Shown: piece after piece, positions 44,948 through 56,546 of the stretch
Layout of the letters: the number at the start of each line of letters is the position of its first letter
How positions within the stretch are numbered: the stretch's first letter is position 1
Origin: Homalodisca vitripennis
Taxonomy: Eukaryota; Arthropoda; Insecta; Hemiptera; Cicadellidae
DNA: 64,000 nucleotides
NCBI RefSeq assembly: GCF_021130785.1
Contig: NW_025777461.1
Location: 29,832 to 93,831, forward strand
Reading direction: 5' to 3'
Notes under the pieces: model-generated
Told to the model about the DNA's origin: nothing
The model's database searches: none
Seen by the model: the letters and a program-made list of their open reading frames with translations, nothing else
Program-made: the position numbers and the translations under genes

Positions 44948-47904
44948 CATCATGCCCAGATGTGGGGATTTTTCCCCACTGTGGGGATTTTTACAGCTTT
45001 AAAGTTTAAGTGGGGATTTAGGTGGGGATTTTGATTTTGTGGGGAATTAGGTGGAGATATTTTGATTTTGGAAGGTAAAAATATTGACACTGATAAAATT
45101 CATCACAGCTGATGAGTAGAAAATCAGGATGCACAAGAACCATAATAACAACCGGTTCCGGTTGAAACCACGAAGGAGTTTCCCAATACTAAACTAACTT
45201 GGGTGCAGCGCATGCACGGTTATAGAACCACACGACGAACCTTATTAAAACCAGATCAGGGAATCACAATTATTAGTAGGCCTACTTGCGCATATTTATC
45301 TTTTGAAACCAAACAGTCGTCAGTCTCAGTCACCCAGTTGGCACGCGGGCGGGACACGGTTAACACGGACTCACTCCTTAACTGTTTCTGTCTCAGTGTT
45401 TCTGTTCGGTGTAAGTGTGTGCGGTGAAATGAGTGAACCTAAGCCCTGTTTCATCTCGTGAGTGCACGATTGATAGTGAAAGTGACGAATTTAGTATTGA
45501 TAGGGAACCCGGCAAAAAAATCTTCCAGGACTTCAGTTTTGACTTCCTCCAAAGTTCGTAAGTTTACCCACAAATATCGACCCAGTTGGGAACAACATGA
45601 GCAGTGGCTACGTCCCAGTAAAAAAGGGGAGTTGTACTTTTTTTGTAAAGTATGCGGTGAGGATAACAAAGGAGGTTTGTCCGCAGTTAAAAAACACTGT
45701 AAGACCGAAAAACATGCCAAACATTGTAAATCATTCCGAAGTACCAAAACCATTATTGAGAGCTTTACTAAACCTACATTGTTAGAAACTAAGGCAAAGG
45801 AAGGTGAGCTTAGGATTGCAGCTTTTATTGCTGAACACAATATTTCGTTCAAAAAACCTCTGACCATCTTATAGACCTTATTAAGTCAATATGTCCAGAC
45901 TCGAATATATCAAAGCAAATGTCTTGCGATTACACTAAATGTACAGCACTAATTAATAATGCTTTGGGGCAAACTGATTTTGATAGTCTTGTTTCTAAAA
46001 TGAAAACTAATAAGTTTAGCATTTTAGTTGATGAATCTACAGATAGATTTGATGAGAAACACCTAGCAGTAGTTGTCAGGACTTGCACTGGCATTTATGA
46101 AGTCCTTGATGAATTTTTGTGCCTTTTAAATGTAGTAGATGGAACTGCAATTGGCCTTTACAACTTACTAACAGACTTTTTTAAACAACATAATATTCCC
46201 TTCAAAGAAAACATGGTAGGATTTGCGGCAGATGGCACAAATACAATGATGGGAGTTAAAAATTCATTGCAGGCTCATTTGAAAAATGACATTCCAAATC
46301 TTTTTGTAATGAAGTGCATTTGTCATTCCCTAGCTCTCTGTGCATCTTATGCCTGTGAGAAATTGCCGAATGATGTTGAAGAATTAGTAAGAAACATGTA
46401 TTCTTATTTTAAGTATAGTTCTAAGCGCCAACAAAAATTTAAAGACTTCCAAAAATTTGTTGAGGTTAAGCCTCATAAATTGTTAAAACCCAGCCAGACT
46501 CGCTGGCTTTCTCTTCATGCATGTGTAAAAAGAATACTGGAACAATATTCAGCTCTCCATTTGTATTTCCAAGGTGAATGTTTGATAGACAACTCTGCCT
46601 AAACTATTTATGAGAAACTAACACCAATACACAAACTCTATTTCCAGTTTCTAGACCACATTTTACCTATTTTGACTGATATGAAACATAGAGTTTCAGT
46701 CTGAAAAGCCTAAAGTGCATTATCTTTACAACAAAATTGAAACTGTTTACAAAACAATTTTGGACTATTACATTGAACCAAAATATTTCACGTCTAAAGA
46801 TGTAACTGAATTGCAATACAGAAATCCTTTTTATTACAATGACATTGACAAGGTGTACTTTGGCCCCCAGTGTGCAGCTTCAATTAACAAGCCAGGTGTA
46901 GGACTTCTATAAGATCAGATAAAAAGTTTTAAAATTAACTGTTTAAATTTTTATGCTGAATGTGCACATCAAATTTATACACGGTTTCCATTTAAGAGCA
47001 GTTATATACAATCTCTAAAGGAACTCATGTTTTTGGATCCTGAAAAAGTAAAGAGGTCCAGTCCTTGTCTACCACAGCAAAAGCTTTTGAAAGTTTTCTC
47101 TTTCTGGATATTGTTGCATTGGATAGGGAGTGGAGGCAACTAAGAAACACTTCAATCAACACTGGTTCAGATAAAAGTACTCTCAATTTCTGGAGGGAAG
47201 TAAAAAACTGCCAGAAAGGAAATGAAGAAGAAGCATTTCCCAATTTAAATGCACTAGTAGGGCACATTTTAACCTTGCCTCACAGTAGTGCCACTGTTGA
47301 AAGAATATTTAGTGCAATCCAATCTAAATAAAACAAAAACAAGGAACAAGTTAGGAACCAAAAGTCTAAGCGGAATACTGCATACCAAAAATGTGGTAGG
47401 CAAGGATGGTAAATTTTGCTACAATTTTCCTCTGACTAAAGAAGTGATAGTAAAACACAATAAGAAAATTTATGAAAACTAGATCAAATTAAAACTGTGA
47501 ATAATGCCTATACTTCATGAACATTTCTTTAAAATTTTTGACAAATATTCAATTAAATAATGTACACTTTTTATATTGAAAATGCAGTGTATTAGCTGAC
47601 AAGTTAATATCCAGATTGTCAAAAGCACGAGGAGAGCCCATGACAAAGAATTAAGTGGAATGATCTGAATAAACCTATGTGAAAATAAGTTTGATTTGGT
47701 AAGTAAAAATCAACATTATATTTGTTATTTATGCAATAACTTAGTGATGCATGTGTTAAGTACATACATGTAACAAATATTCTGTGGAGATCTATTATAT
47801 TTCAATGTTGGTACTCTTTATAGATTATGTCAGCATGTGGGGATTTGTGGGGATTTTACGTGTTCGTGGGTGGGGATTTTTCATTTTTTGATCTGGGCAC
47901 ACTG
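44948..47904 (+). mobile_element. hAT transposon with BED-type zinc finger (2957 bp)
   Basis: The ends are CATCATGCCCAGAT and, inverted, CAGTGTGCCCAGAT. A perfect 8-bp duplication GATAATAT occurs at 44940-44947 and 47905-47912. Several copies of GTGGGGATTT lie inside both ends (about 44961-45057 and 47836-47880), in the same orientation, the sort of subterminal repeats hAT transposases bind. The transposase is on the plus strand and is broken. Confidence 0.9.
45429..47482 (+). pseudogene. hAT transposase (BED finger, DDE core, dimerisation domain), broken
   Basis: The likely start is Met 45429 (MSEPKPCFIS), then a frameshift. The BED-like finger reads FFCKVCGEDNKGG...HCKTEKH. A frameshift near 45870 joins to SNISKQMSCDYTKC. 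The core frame 45919-46602 holds FSILVDESTD (first Asp), MVGFAADGTNTMMG (second Asp) and CICHSLALCAS, the hAT Cys-His motif, then LLKPSQTRWLSLH. A TAA at 46600-46602 and later frameshifts follow. The C-terminal dimerisation block is LTLPHSSATVERIFSAI (about 47270-47320), and the last frame NKTKTRNKLGTKSLSGIL ends at 47482. Cut-and-paste transposase; not functional as read. Confidence 0.88.
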
Positions 47905-48264
47905 GATAATATTCTTGTTAAAATGCGAACTTTGGAAAAAAAAAGTTTTTAAAACATACGTTATTAGTTATCCAGTGGTCCAGAGTATTTTGTGATATCT
48001 TGTTTGTGTGCTTAGACCTTCTTCGTGCCTTTATCGTCTTGACTGGTAACTAGTTTTTCCGATATCTTTGAACAATAAGTTTTCCTGCGGGATTTTCTGA
48101 AAAACTGTTAATTTTGGATTATTCTCTAGACCTAGTTTTGCATGACGTCACAAGTTGCCGGTTTGTTGCATTTCACGGACAACTAGAGTCACAGCATTGC
48201 TTTCTTTTAGGCAGGTTCTAGATATTGCATGAAGCTTCACTGCTGCTTGTACTATATAAATACG

Positions 48265-51103
48265 CAGTCGCGTAGTGAGGATTTTGGCGCCATGGAGCGA
48301 GTCAGTCGCTGGCGCCCCTTCCCCAACTTTTACCTACATGATCAATCAGTGCCGACAGTTCACCTTACTACCGTAACAAAACCTTTCTTGGCCATCATTT
48401 CATCAGCAATGTAAGGCGTCTTTGACCAAACATCATTTTTTATAATAACTTACAGTCTACTATTCTTTATAAAGTTTTGTTCCTTGTAAGAGACCTAGTT
48501 TACGTGTATAGCAATATGTATTTAAATCTCAATTCAATTCCATAGGGTTTGGAATGAAAGTTCAAATTTCAATATATTTAATAAATATGTATTGAAAACC
48601 CTAGTTTAAATTTGAGCACATTATCTAAAACGTGAACATAGTAAGTAGTTAAGTAGTTACAAAACCAACTTGCGTATTACTATCTTAACTAATCTTCTTT
48701 CGTGATTTCATGCTAGCAAATTGTGTTATTGTGTCGTCCAAGTTGATGTGCCTGGCTCTGCTGCGCTCTATAGATATGGTTGCCAAGGCACTCAGACGTT
48801 CTTGGGACATGGTGCTGCGAAAATAGTTCTTTATCAGTTTAAGTTTTGAAAATGATCTCTCTGCACTTGCATTTGTAACAGGTAGTGTCAAAAAAATCAA
48901 ACAAGCATTCACAACATCTGGAAAGCTGGAACCAACTTGAGCACGCACTATTAAGTATCTGCAAGATCCCTTATACTTTTGAGTTTTTCCACGCGACTTA
49001 AAAAAACAAGTTTTTAGCCTTACAAGCTTGTGGACCTAAGTTAAGGAAGACGACATCTTGGTAGTTTAATATCAAAATTTTGCTTGATTCTAAGATTTCT
49101 TCATCACTTGCTCCAACTAAAACAGAAGGCTTCAGACATTGGAAACTACTAGTAATGTGAGTAACAGCCTCAAAACACTTTGTCAGCTGTGTTGTGATTA
49201 TGTCAAGGCTACGGTTGAACACCTCAACCCGGAAACGTTTCTCATTGTCTTTAATAGGGTCATCAACTTGCACTTCATCAAACATTCTTGTCTTCTTTTT
49301 TGTTCTTGAGTCAATGAAATGTGGTACAACTTTCCATTGCAAATGCTTGCATCTGCTTTAACTGTTTGCCACTCATTCCTAAGTTTGTTAATTTTTGTTT
49401 TGAGATTTACGAGCATTTTTGTTGCGTGTTCCAAGTCTTCTTCGGTACTTTGAAGTTTTTTAGAAATTATGTCCATAGTTTCAAGCAACACACTTTCAAT
49501 AACTATCAATATTACTATGATATTGAAAACAACATTTTGATAAGTATTCTGATTTCTGGCTTTCCACTTCCAAAAAGCCCCCGAACGCTTCTTCTATGAC
49601 TAGTTGTACTGGCCTGTCGCCTTCGTCAGTTTTTTATCTTTATATAACGAAACACTGTACTCAGCTGGTCGATTTTCGCTATATCTTGAGTTGTATCAAA
49701 GATAATAGACACATAGGGACTTTTTTTCATTTCTTCCTTTATTTCTTTTTTTATCTCTTTGGAAATCAGGTTGATCAGCTAATTTTGAATCTGAGGACTA
49801 AGGTAGTTAACACTACGTTTTGGTAACTTAATTAAATCTGCAAGGACCTGGTCATATCTTGCTAGCATATGTATTATCTCAAGGAAATTTCCTTTCGATT
49901 TAGTTGCTTCTTCATCGTCATTACACAATCTGTGCTCTCTCAGTGGTAAGTCGTTTGTAGCTAACGTAATAATGACGTCCACCACTCGGCCTTAAAACTT
50001 GTCTCCAGTAATCAGTGGCTTTTTTAATCTCCTCCAGATTCTCATTATCAACTGTTATGTTAGGCCTAACTGCCAGCGGTAGTATATTTCACACGCAATT
50101 GCATGACTTTGCGAATCTTCTTCCTGGTCTTTTATGTTTCGACCTAAATGTGCCCAATCAGACGTACCTTTCGAAAAATCCCACATCAGTATTTTATAGG
50201 CCATATTGAAAAGCCAGCATGGCTGACAATAGCAAACATTGAGGATGTTTGAATAGCATAACCAATTACGTTTTATTCTCAATTGGTTTTCTTTATTCTT
50301 TTGACAATACCATTTCTCGTCAAATCCCCTATTTTTATTTCTCCCTTCTGATTCTTTTGAAAACGGCCCTTTAGGCTGATGAGGGCCTAATTTTATTATT
50401 TGCCGTTTTTGTTTGGCTGTAAGAGTGTTTTCAAAATTACCCTTATCAGAAGAACTTATAACAGCTGTTACATTTTCTTTAAGGTTCAACTCGCAATCGG
50501 TACCTTCAGCTTTAACTAGGCCTACCTTAGAAAAAGGTTCCTGAAGAAGGACGTGGTCTTCTGCATCTTCAGGTAAGCCTACAGGTGTTTGCTCATCGCT
50601 CATCGCTTGTAGGTACTTGTGAGCTACAAGTGGGTTCTTGAGAAACTGCAACTACTGAAGTGTCCCTCGAAAAGTAGATAACTTCTTTACTTTCTTAAGT
50701 TCAAGATTTTCTGCGTGACCTTTCTCTAACCTTCGTTTCCGATACTCAGCACCACTTAGTTTTTTTTGACATTATATACCAAAGGTAATAAATCAACACC
50801 ACACAAATCACATCACAACAAAATAAATAATATAATCAATACTTTGCACTAACGCCTAAATCTGCAATCACTACGCAAAGGTAAATTGAAGTAAGTAAGT
50901 CAATCACTCGGTGGGTCTATACGGACGCCCTTTTGTCTCAGCCAAGGTCAATGACAGACTGACTGACACAAAGACACTGCGCGGCCGTGATGCGCGTGGA
51001 AGGGGCTGCTTCCCGCAATTTTATCGTCCGCCCGCCCGCCGCCCCCCTGTCGTCCCCGCCCTGGAGCGGTCGCTCCACTCGCTCCTCTGTCGCTACGCCA
51101 CTG
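48265..51103 (-). mobile_element. hAT transposon of ZMYM1-like type (2839 bp)
   Basis: The ends CAGTCGCGTAGTGAGG and, inverted, CAGTGGCGTAGCGACAG are flanked by a perfect 8-bp duplication TAAATACG (48257-48264 and 51104-51111). The ends resemble those of the fold-back element at 19.7 kb (CAGTAGCGTAGCC), so this type of transposase is a candidate for having mobilised it. Transposase on the minus strand, internally deleted. Confidence 0.9.
48686..50772 (-). pseudogene. hAT transposase, zinc-finger MYM-type 1-like, internally deleted
   Basis: Start Met at 50772 (MSKK, then LSGAEYRKRRLEKGH after an A-run shift). A TTF-type zinc-finger region reads RIKRNWLCYSNILNVCYCQP, then SDWAHLGRNIKDQEE. Next are VDVIITLATNDLPLREHR, KGNFLEIIHMLARYD, VNYLSPQIQN and, in another frame, YVSIIFDTTQDIAKIDQLS (first catalytic Asp). 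The text then jumps from a GFLEV block to ESVLLETMDIISKKLQS, so the segment with the second Asp and the Cys-His motif is missing. The C-terminus keeps the dimerisation block LTLPVTNASAERSFSKLKLI (about 48890-48830). An NTPase or chromatin role is not implied. Confidence 0.85.
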
Positions 51104-51278
51104 TAAATACGCGGTGTATGTTCGTCTGGTGGGTGGTGTTGTTGGTGTTTCAACTTTGAGGTGGATCGAGTAGCCTCAGATTTGAATTCATCGACTTACT
51201 ATACCTTGCATACAATATAAGATATTCTTCTGTTCAGTCACAGATATCACATTCCTACACATCATATAACCTGGTGAC

Positions 51279-52162
51279 ATGAACTCTTATACCACAGTTG
51301 ACACTACAACATGCAAAGTCTGTATGAAGAAAGTGTTGGACACCGAGGATGGTCTCCAGTGAGACTCTGCCTGCCAGCGATGGTTCCATATAAAATGTGT
51401 GGGAGTCACCAAAACCGAGTATTTTCAATATGCTAGTAACACAAATAAAAAATGGTACTGCCTGAGAGTTGACTGCCTTCCTCAAGGTTCCAATCCTTCC
51501 CAACAACTTATTATAAAATGGATGAGTTGCTAAATAAGTTTTCGCTTCTTGCAACTAAGGACGAGGTGAAGTGCATAACAGAAGGGCTTCAAGAAATAAA
51601 AACTGATATTAATAATCTGAATACCAAAATTGATTCCCTTGAGCCTCGCCTTGGGAAGCTTGAAGGTGAAGTCCTTGAGCTAAAAACATAGCTGCTGATA
51701 CAGTGCTTGATGCACCTTTCGAAAGTATTCTTGAGGAATTTAACGAGAGGCAGCGCCGCACACGCAATGCAATCGTTCTTGGTTTAAAGGAGTGTGAGTC
51801 ATCATCACCTGCGGCTGTTAGGGAGCATGAATAGAGGTCTCATAGAACGTATTCTGGGGTGCTGTGGACTTGCTTCATCTTTGAAGGGACTCGGTTTTTC
51901 AGAATTGGGAAATTTACAGATAACTGTCAAGCTTTGCCTCCCGTCGGAGGGTGATGCCATTACACTCTTCCGAAGTTTTGGCGTTGGTAAGGATTCGGAT
52001 AAGGAGTTGACAGATGTCTCTCTTGCTCATGATCGCACCGTGAAAAAAAGGCAGTACCTCTCCGACTTACGGGAGAAGCTTAAGGCTCGTACTGAATCAG
52101 GGGAGCCTGACTTGACCATTAAATATGGAAGTGGAATACCCAAGATAGTTAAAAAAAACTAA
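51279..52162 (+). pseudogene. LINE ORF1: PHD finger, coiled coil, RNA-binding-like C-terminus
   Basis: MNSYTTVDTTTCKVCMKKVL starts a PHD-type finger: CKVC, then a TGA exactly where a zinc-ligand Cys is expected (LQ*DSAC), RWFHIKCVGV, and WYCLRVDC. A coiled coil follows (about 51560-51690: LQEIKTDINNLNTKIDSL). After a TAG at 51689-51691 come FNERQRRTRNAIVLGLKE and, after a frameshift, the frame 51794-52162 ending SLAHDRTVKKRQYLSDLREK and IKYGSGIPKIVKKN. ORF1 proteins coat LINE RNA. Confidence 0.8.
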
Positions 52163-52179
52163 TTACTTCCAACGGCAAA

Positions 52180-54999
52180 ACAAGATTAAATGTTTATTTC
52201 CAAAATGTTAATGGACTCCGAACCAAACTTCTTGACGTAAAAAATGATTTAGCTTGCAACGTCTACGATATCCTACTACTGTGCGAAACAAACCTATCTC
52301 CAGATATATCTAACTCTGAGTTACAGCCTGTTAATAATTATATAATTTATCGTAGAGATAGAAGCACGTACTCTAGCGGCAAGATTTCAGGTGGTGGGGT
52401 ATTGGTTGCCATCAGTAATAGTATCCAGTCACATGAAATAATACATAATACACACATAGTAAGTCTCTTTATTTCATTACCTAGTTACAGACTTATTCTG
52501 AACTGCGTCTACATTCCCCCGGGACAACCAGTCTCCACGTATGTATTCTGTGAATCAGTCGATGAAGTTGTCTCCTCTTTCTCCGTCATCTTCATTGGTA
52601 TTGGCGGGTGACTTCAACATCGCTACTTATGACACCGGTTCCTTCGAGCAGCCCTCAGGTGACCGACCGAAGAGGGAGCTTCTTGAAAATCTCTCAGAGT
52701 TGCACTCTTTGGACCAAATTAACCATGTAAGGAACTTTAGGCAAGTGACTTTGGATCTGGTCTTTAGTAGCATCAAACCTGTATCCGTCTGCAATGCTGA
52801 TGACTCATTGGTTGAAGCCGACCCTCATCACCCTCCGTTATCTTTTTCTCTGCCTGTCATGAGAGGGACTCTTCCTGCTAGATACGTCACTTTCCCAAAT
52901 CTTCGTAAATGCAAACCTTCAAGCGGCTTCGGACATGCTTTCTGAAGTGGATCTTTCCTTCATTTATGAGCAACCTGACATCCAGGAGAATTTCAATAAA
53001 ATGGCTGCAATTCTTGGCAACATTTGTATTAAATGCAGTCCTCTAAAACGAATTGGGACTTCACCCTTCCCGAAATGGTTTTCCGGGGAGTTAATTAATC
53101 TGGTGATACAGAAAAAAGATTGCACATAAGCGTTATAAGCAGTCATTTCAACCATCAGCCTACTCACGCTTCTGTGCATTACGTCATGCTTGCAAGAAAC
53201 TCAGTCGGACTTGTTACAGAAATTACTTGAACCACATAGAGAACTCAATCCCGCATAATCCAAACAGTTTTCTGGAGTTTTGCTCGTTCCTCTGGAGAAA
53301 CATCTGGTATACCATCTATTGTAACTCTTGGCGATCGTTCCTCACTCGATCTGCAGGAAAGGTTTGATATGTTCTCCGAATTCTTTTCATCTGTTTTTCT
53401 CAACAGCCTGCAACTGCATGTCCTCCCTTTGATTTTAATTCCACTTCTTCCTTGGCGAGTATCTCCTTCTCGGCCTCGGAAGTCTTGGAGGTCCTCAGGA
53501 GGCTCGACGTGAGGAAGGATGCCGGCCCCGATAGCATCACACCGTCCCTCCTACAACACTGCAGCAACCTCTTGGCCCACCCTTTGACCTTCCTATTTAA
53601 CTCATCTATTTTGCTTGGGAAAATTCCCAGATACTTTTAAAGTGGGGCATATTGTCCCAATATTAAAGGGTGGCAGCCCTCGAAAGTGGAGAAACTATAG
53701 ACCAATTACAATTCTCTCTGCACTTGGGAAGGTATTTGAAATGCTTATTCTCTCTCGTCCCATTTGTGAAGTCTCTGACTTGCCCTAATCAGCATGGATT
53801 CACCTCCTCTAGATCTACAGTAACCAATTTACTGGTATTTGAGGAGGCCATATTATCAGCAATGAGGGAAGGGAGGCAGTTGGATGTGGCCTTCGTTGAT
53901 TTCGCCAAGGCGTTTGACAAAGTCGATCACTCTATCCTCATATGTAAGCTGAAAGCTTATGGGATCCATGGCCCACTGCTCTCGTGGCTCCATGATTACC
54001 TGCGGGACCGACGCTTGAGGGTGAAACTGCCGGGCTCTATATCCAGAGAATATCCTCAAACCTCGGGTGTACCACAAGGCTCCTTGCTCGGCCCTTACTT
54101 ATTCACTGCATTCATCAATGACCTTACGTCCATCCTGCTAGTAGAGGCCCTTCTCTTCGCAGATGATGTGAAGATCTTCACAGTAATCTCTCACCCAGAG
54201 GATTTTGCAAGGTTTGCAGACTAGCCTTAATAGTTTCCTTGATTGGTGGTGCAATACAAACAACATGAAGTTGAACTCTTCCAAGTGCTCTGTGATGTCC
54301 TTTGGCCGGTTTGCGCGATCCACGCTATTTCCAGTACACCTTGGATGGCCGAGCTCTGGATAGGGTGTTTCACGGTGAGGGACTTGGGTGTTACCTTCTC
54401 TGCTGATTTCTCCTTTAACGCTCACGTGGATGATCTGTGCAGACGGGCATACAGGATGTTGGGGTTCATCTCAAGGTCGACTCGTGGCATGACGAGCCCT
54501 GTTGTTTTAAAAACGCTTTATTCTTCCTTTGTGCGGCAACTACTGGAATATGCTAGCACCGTTTGGTCTCCCTACCGCTTGACTCTCATCTGGAAACTCG
54601 AGGCTGTCCAGAGGAGGTTCTTAAGGCTGGTGTGGGAACGAGGCGGGGACATCAATTCAGGGAAGTTCCTCTCGCGTATCTGCAGAACGAGCTACTCCTA
54701 CCAGATCTCCTAGCCAGACGAAAAGGCTGCAGATGTCCTGTTCCTTGCCAAATTGCTGAATGGTCTGCTTGATTGTCCTTCTCTCCTCGCACAAGTGGAT
54801 ATCCGCATTCCTTCAGCTACTACTCGGTCGCGTGATCTGTTCGGCAGGCGTTCACTCTCGGCGGGATTATGACTTTCACGGTCCCCTCGCCCGAATGATG
54901 AGGCTGGGAAATAACTTCTGCCACCTTGTCGATCTTTTTCACGACAGTGCTTCGGCCATCCGGGGAAGAGTGCTGGCATCCCTCCGCGGTCCTGTGTAG
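52180..54999 (+). pseudogene. LINE ORF2: endonuclease and reverse transcriptase, frameshifted
   Basis: The endonuclease runs from VYFQNVNGLRTKLLDV (about 52193) through LLLCETNLS, LNCVYIPPG, LVLAGDFNIATYD and TLDLVFSSI to DPHHPPLSFSL, in which the usual SDH is changed. The RT has VRKDAGPDSITPSLLQHC, WRNYRPITILSALGKVFE, PNQHGFTSSRSTVTNLL, VAFVDFAKAFDKVDHSI (first Asp), TSGVPQGSLLGPYLF and LLFADDVKIF (polymerase FADD). The thumb/C-terminus is in frames 54243-54713 and 54760-54999. Frame breaks occur near 52570, 53140, 53640, 54220 and 54710. No RNase H follows. Confidence 0.87.
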
Positions 55000-55312
55000 A
55001 AACACAATTACTAACCTTCACATGTTGTATGGTAATTTATTTTATTGTTATGCTTGTTACCCCTCATATTGATTGTTGTGTTCCTGAATAGTTTACTGCT
55101 TTGTTGTTATGTATTATGCCGTTTGTTGTTACTATTTACTTTTACTATTAATTGTTATATTTAATCATTTATGTTGTTGTTTTTGTTAGATTGTTATCAC
55201 TGTCATCAACTTTATTGTTATTTAACCCATTGTTTTCTTTCTTACAGTTGATATTTAAATATTTATATATGTATATTACCCGCTAGTACTTTGGCTTGTT
55301 GCCGTTGGAATG

Positions 55313-55361
<49 letters not shown>
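55313..55361. repeat. TA microsatellite at the LINE 3' end
   Basis: Directly follows GTTGGAATGTAAATA, which parallels CCGTTGATAAATAAAT at the end of the LINE at 56.5-59.0 kb. Confidence 0.85.
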
Positions 55362-55365
<4 letters not shown>

Positions 55366-55554
55366 GCATATCTAAATGTAGCAAAAAACTTGTATTCAAA
55401 TCAACATAATTTTGTGTTCTGCTGCCATAATATTGTATTAGTTTTGAACGTTGATGTTGTTGTCTTAGATTATGACCACTTTTTTGTGTCAGCCTTAGTT
55501 GTACTTATCTGTAAAATGGAGTTCTCCGTATATAAATAAATAACGAAAGGGCCC

Positions 55555-56010
55555 ATTCCTGTCCCCCTTTCCCTTTTATTTCCGCCATCTTGTTTTAGCC
55601 AGCCGTGACGATTACCATTGGCTAGTCCCTCTGGTCAGTCGTAGGTGGTTAGTAGACGAGTGAAGACGTATTGTGACCTGTATTCCGTAGTTAAGTTTTA
55701 ATGATTAGTGTTTTGTATAGTTTTTTTATTAAGAGCATGTTTTTATAGAGTTAGTGAAGTTTGACAAAACAACATGTAGGTTGTGATTTCCTGACTTAAG
55801 CGTGCCACAACGCTTTGGTATGATTTGTTTATTTTAACCTAGTTTGTAATTATGTATTATGTTGTTCTTTACCTGAAGAAGAGATCAGATTGCAGATCTC
55901 GAAACCTAGTGTTACTGATTTCTTGTTTCAACTGAACGATGGCAAATGTCCGGAAAAACCCTGTTTCCTTTGCATTCAAGTTATTAGCATGTAAAGGTTT
56001 ATAAGTTAAA
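55555..56010 (+). mobile_element. Probable Penelope-like element remnant with hammerhead-like motif
   Basis: ACCTGAAGAAGAGATC...GATCTCGAAACC at 55871-55906 has the hammerhead core order CTGANGA, a perfect 6-bp stem GAGATC/GATCTC, then GAAA. A CCTGAAGA...stem...GAAAC string near a terminus is characteristic of Penelope-like elements. No RT or GIY-YIG coding sequence is present, so this would be a solo terminal repeat. The limits are approximate. Confidence 0.4.
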
Positions 56011-56014
56011 TTAT

Positions 56015-56509
56015 CGTATGTAGCCTAGTACGAATTTCTATCGTTAATATTTTAAACATGCGAATTAAATCTCTTCATCTAAATTTGTGAGATGCATAGG
56101 AATTTTAATTTCTGGGCACCTTATTAGGCACTTAAAATCTCCTTAATAACCCAACATTCTGAGTTACCTTTTTTTAAAATATAAAATGGTTATTAAGTTT
56201 AATTTAATTTAAAAGTTCTACATTTTAGGTTAAACATACCCATATAATATTTTGGACTAACTAATATAATCCATACATTCTTGATTTTAGTTAAGGGACC
56301 TCCAGTTTAAAGGAGGATTCCTGAAAATTCCTTTTGTGGAAGGCCTTTCGTTACGTCACAGATTCCAGACTTCTGTATCTTTCACCCCGATGCAGGAGTC
56401 TCCTGCTGCACATTTAGAAACAATTCGTTTTTCTCAATGCAACCAATCAGAGCAGTGGGCGTCCATTCGAACAATTAATATGTTGGTATAATGGTTGGTT
56501 ATAACGGGA
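56015..56509. other. Intergenic DNA, nothing recognised
   Basis: AT-rich, with no open frame of note between the Penelope-like remnant and the next LINE. Confidence 0.5.
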
Positions 56510-56546
56510 TCCTAAGCGATTTCAAAAGGACTTAAATAGGTGCAAT

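Larger units (their letters stand above)
51113..55361 (+). mobile_element. LINE with PHD-finger ORF1 and EN-RT ORF2, near full length
   Basis: A 5' UTR (from at least 51113, perhaps further left if the hAT at 48265 split it), ORF1 (51279-52162), ORF2 (about 52180-54999), a 3' UTR of ~320 bp and a (TA)n tail at about 55315-55361. There is no RNase H. PHD-finger ORF1 proteins occur in the CR1/L2/Crack-like side of LINE diversity; the exact clade is not assigned. Both ORFs are broken. Confidence 0.85.

Noticed and set aside
45451..45867. 138-codon minus-strand frame opposite the BED finger
   Set aside because: Antisense shadow of the hAT transposase, whose plus-strand frame has recognisable motifs.
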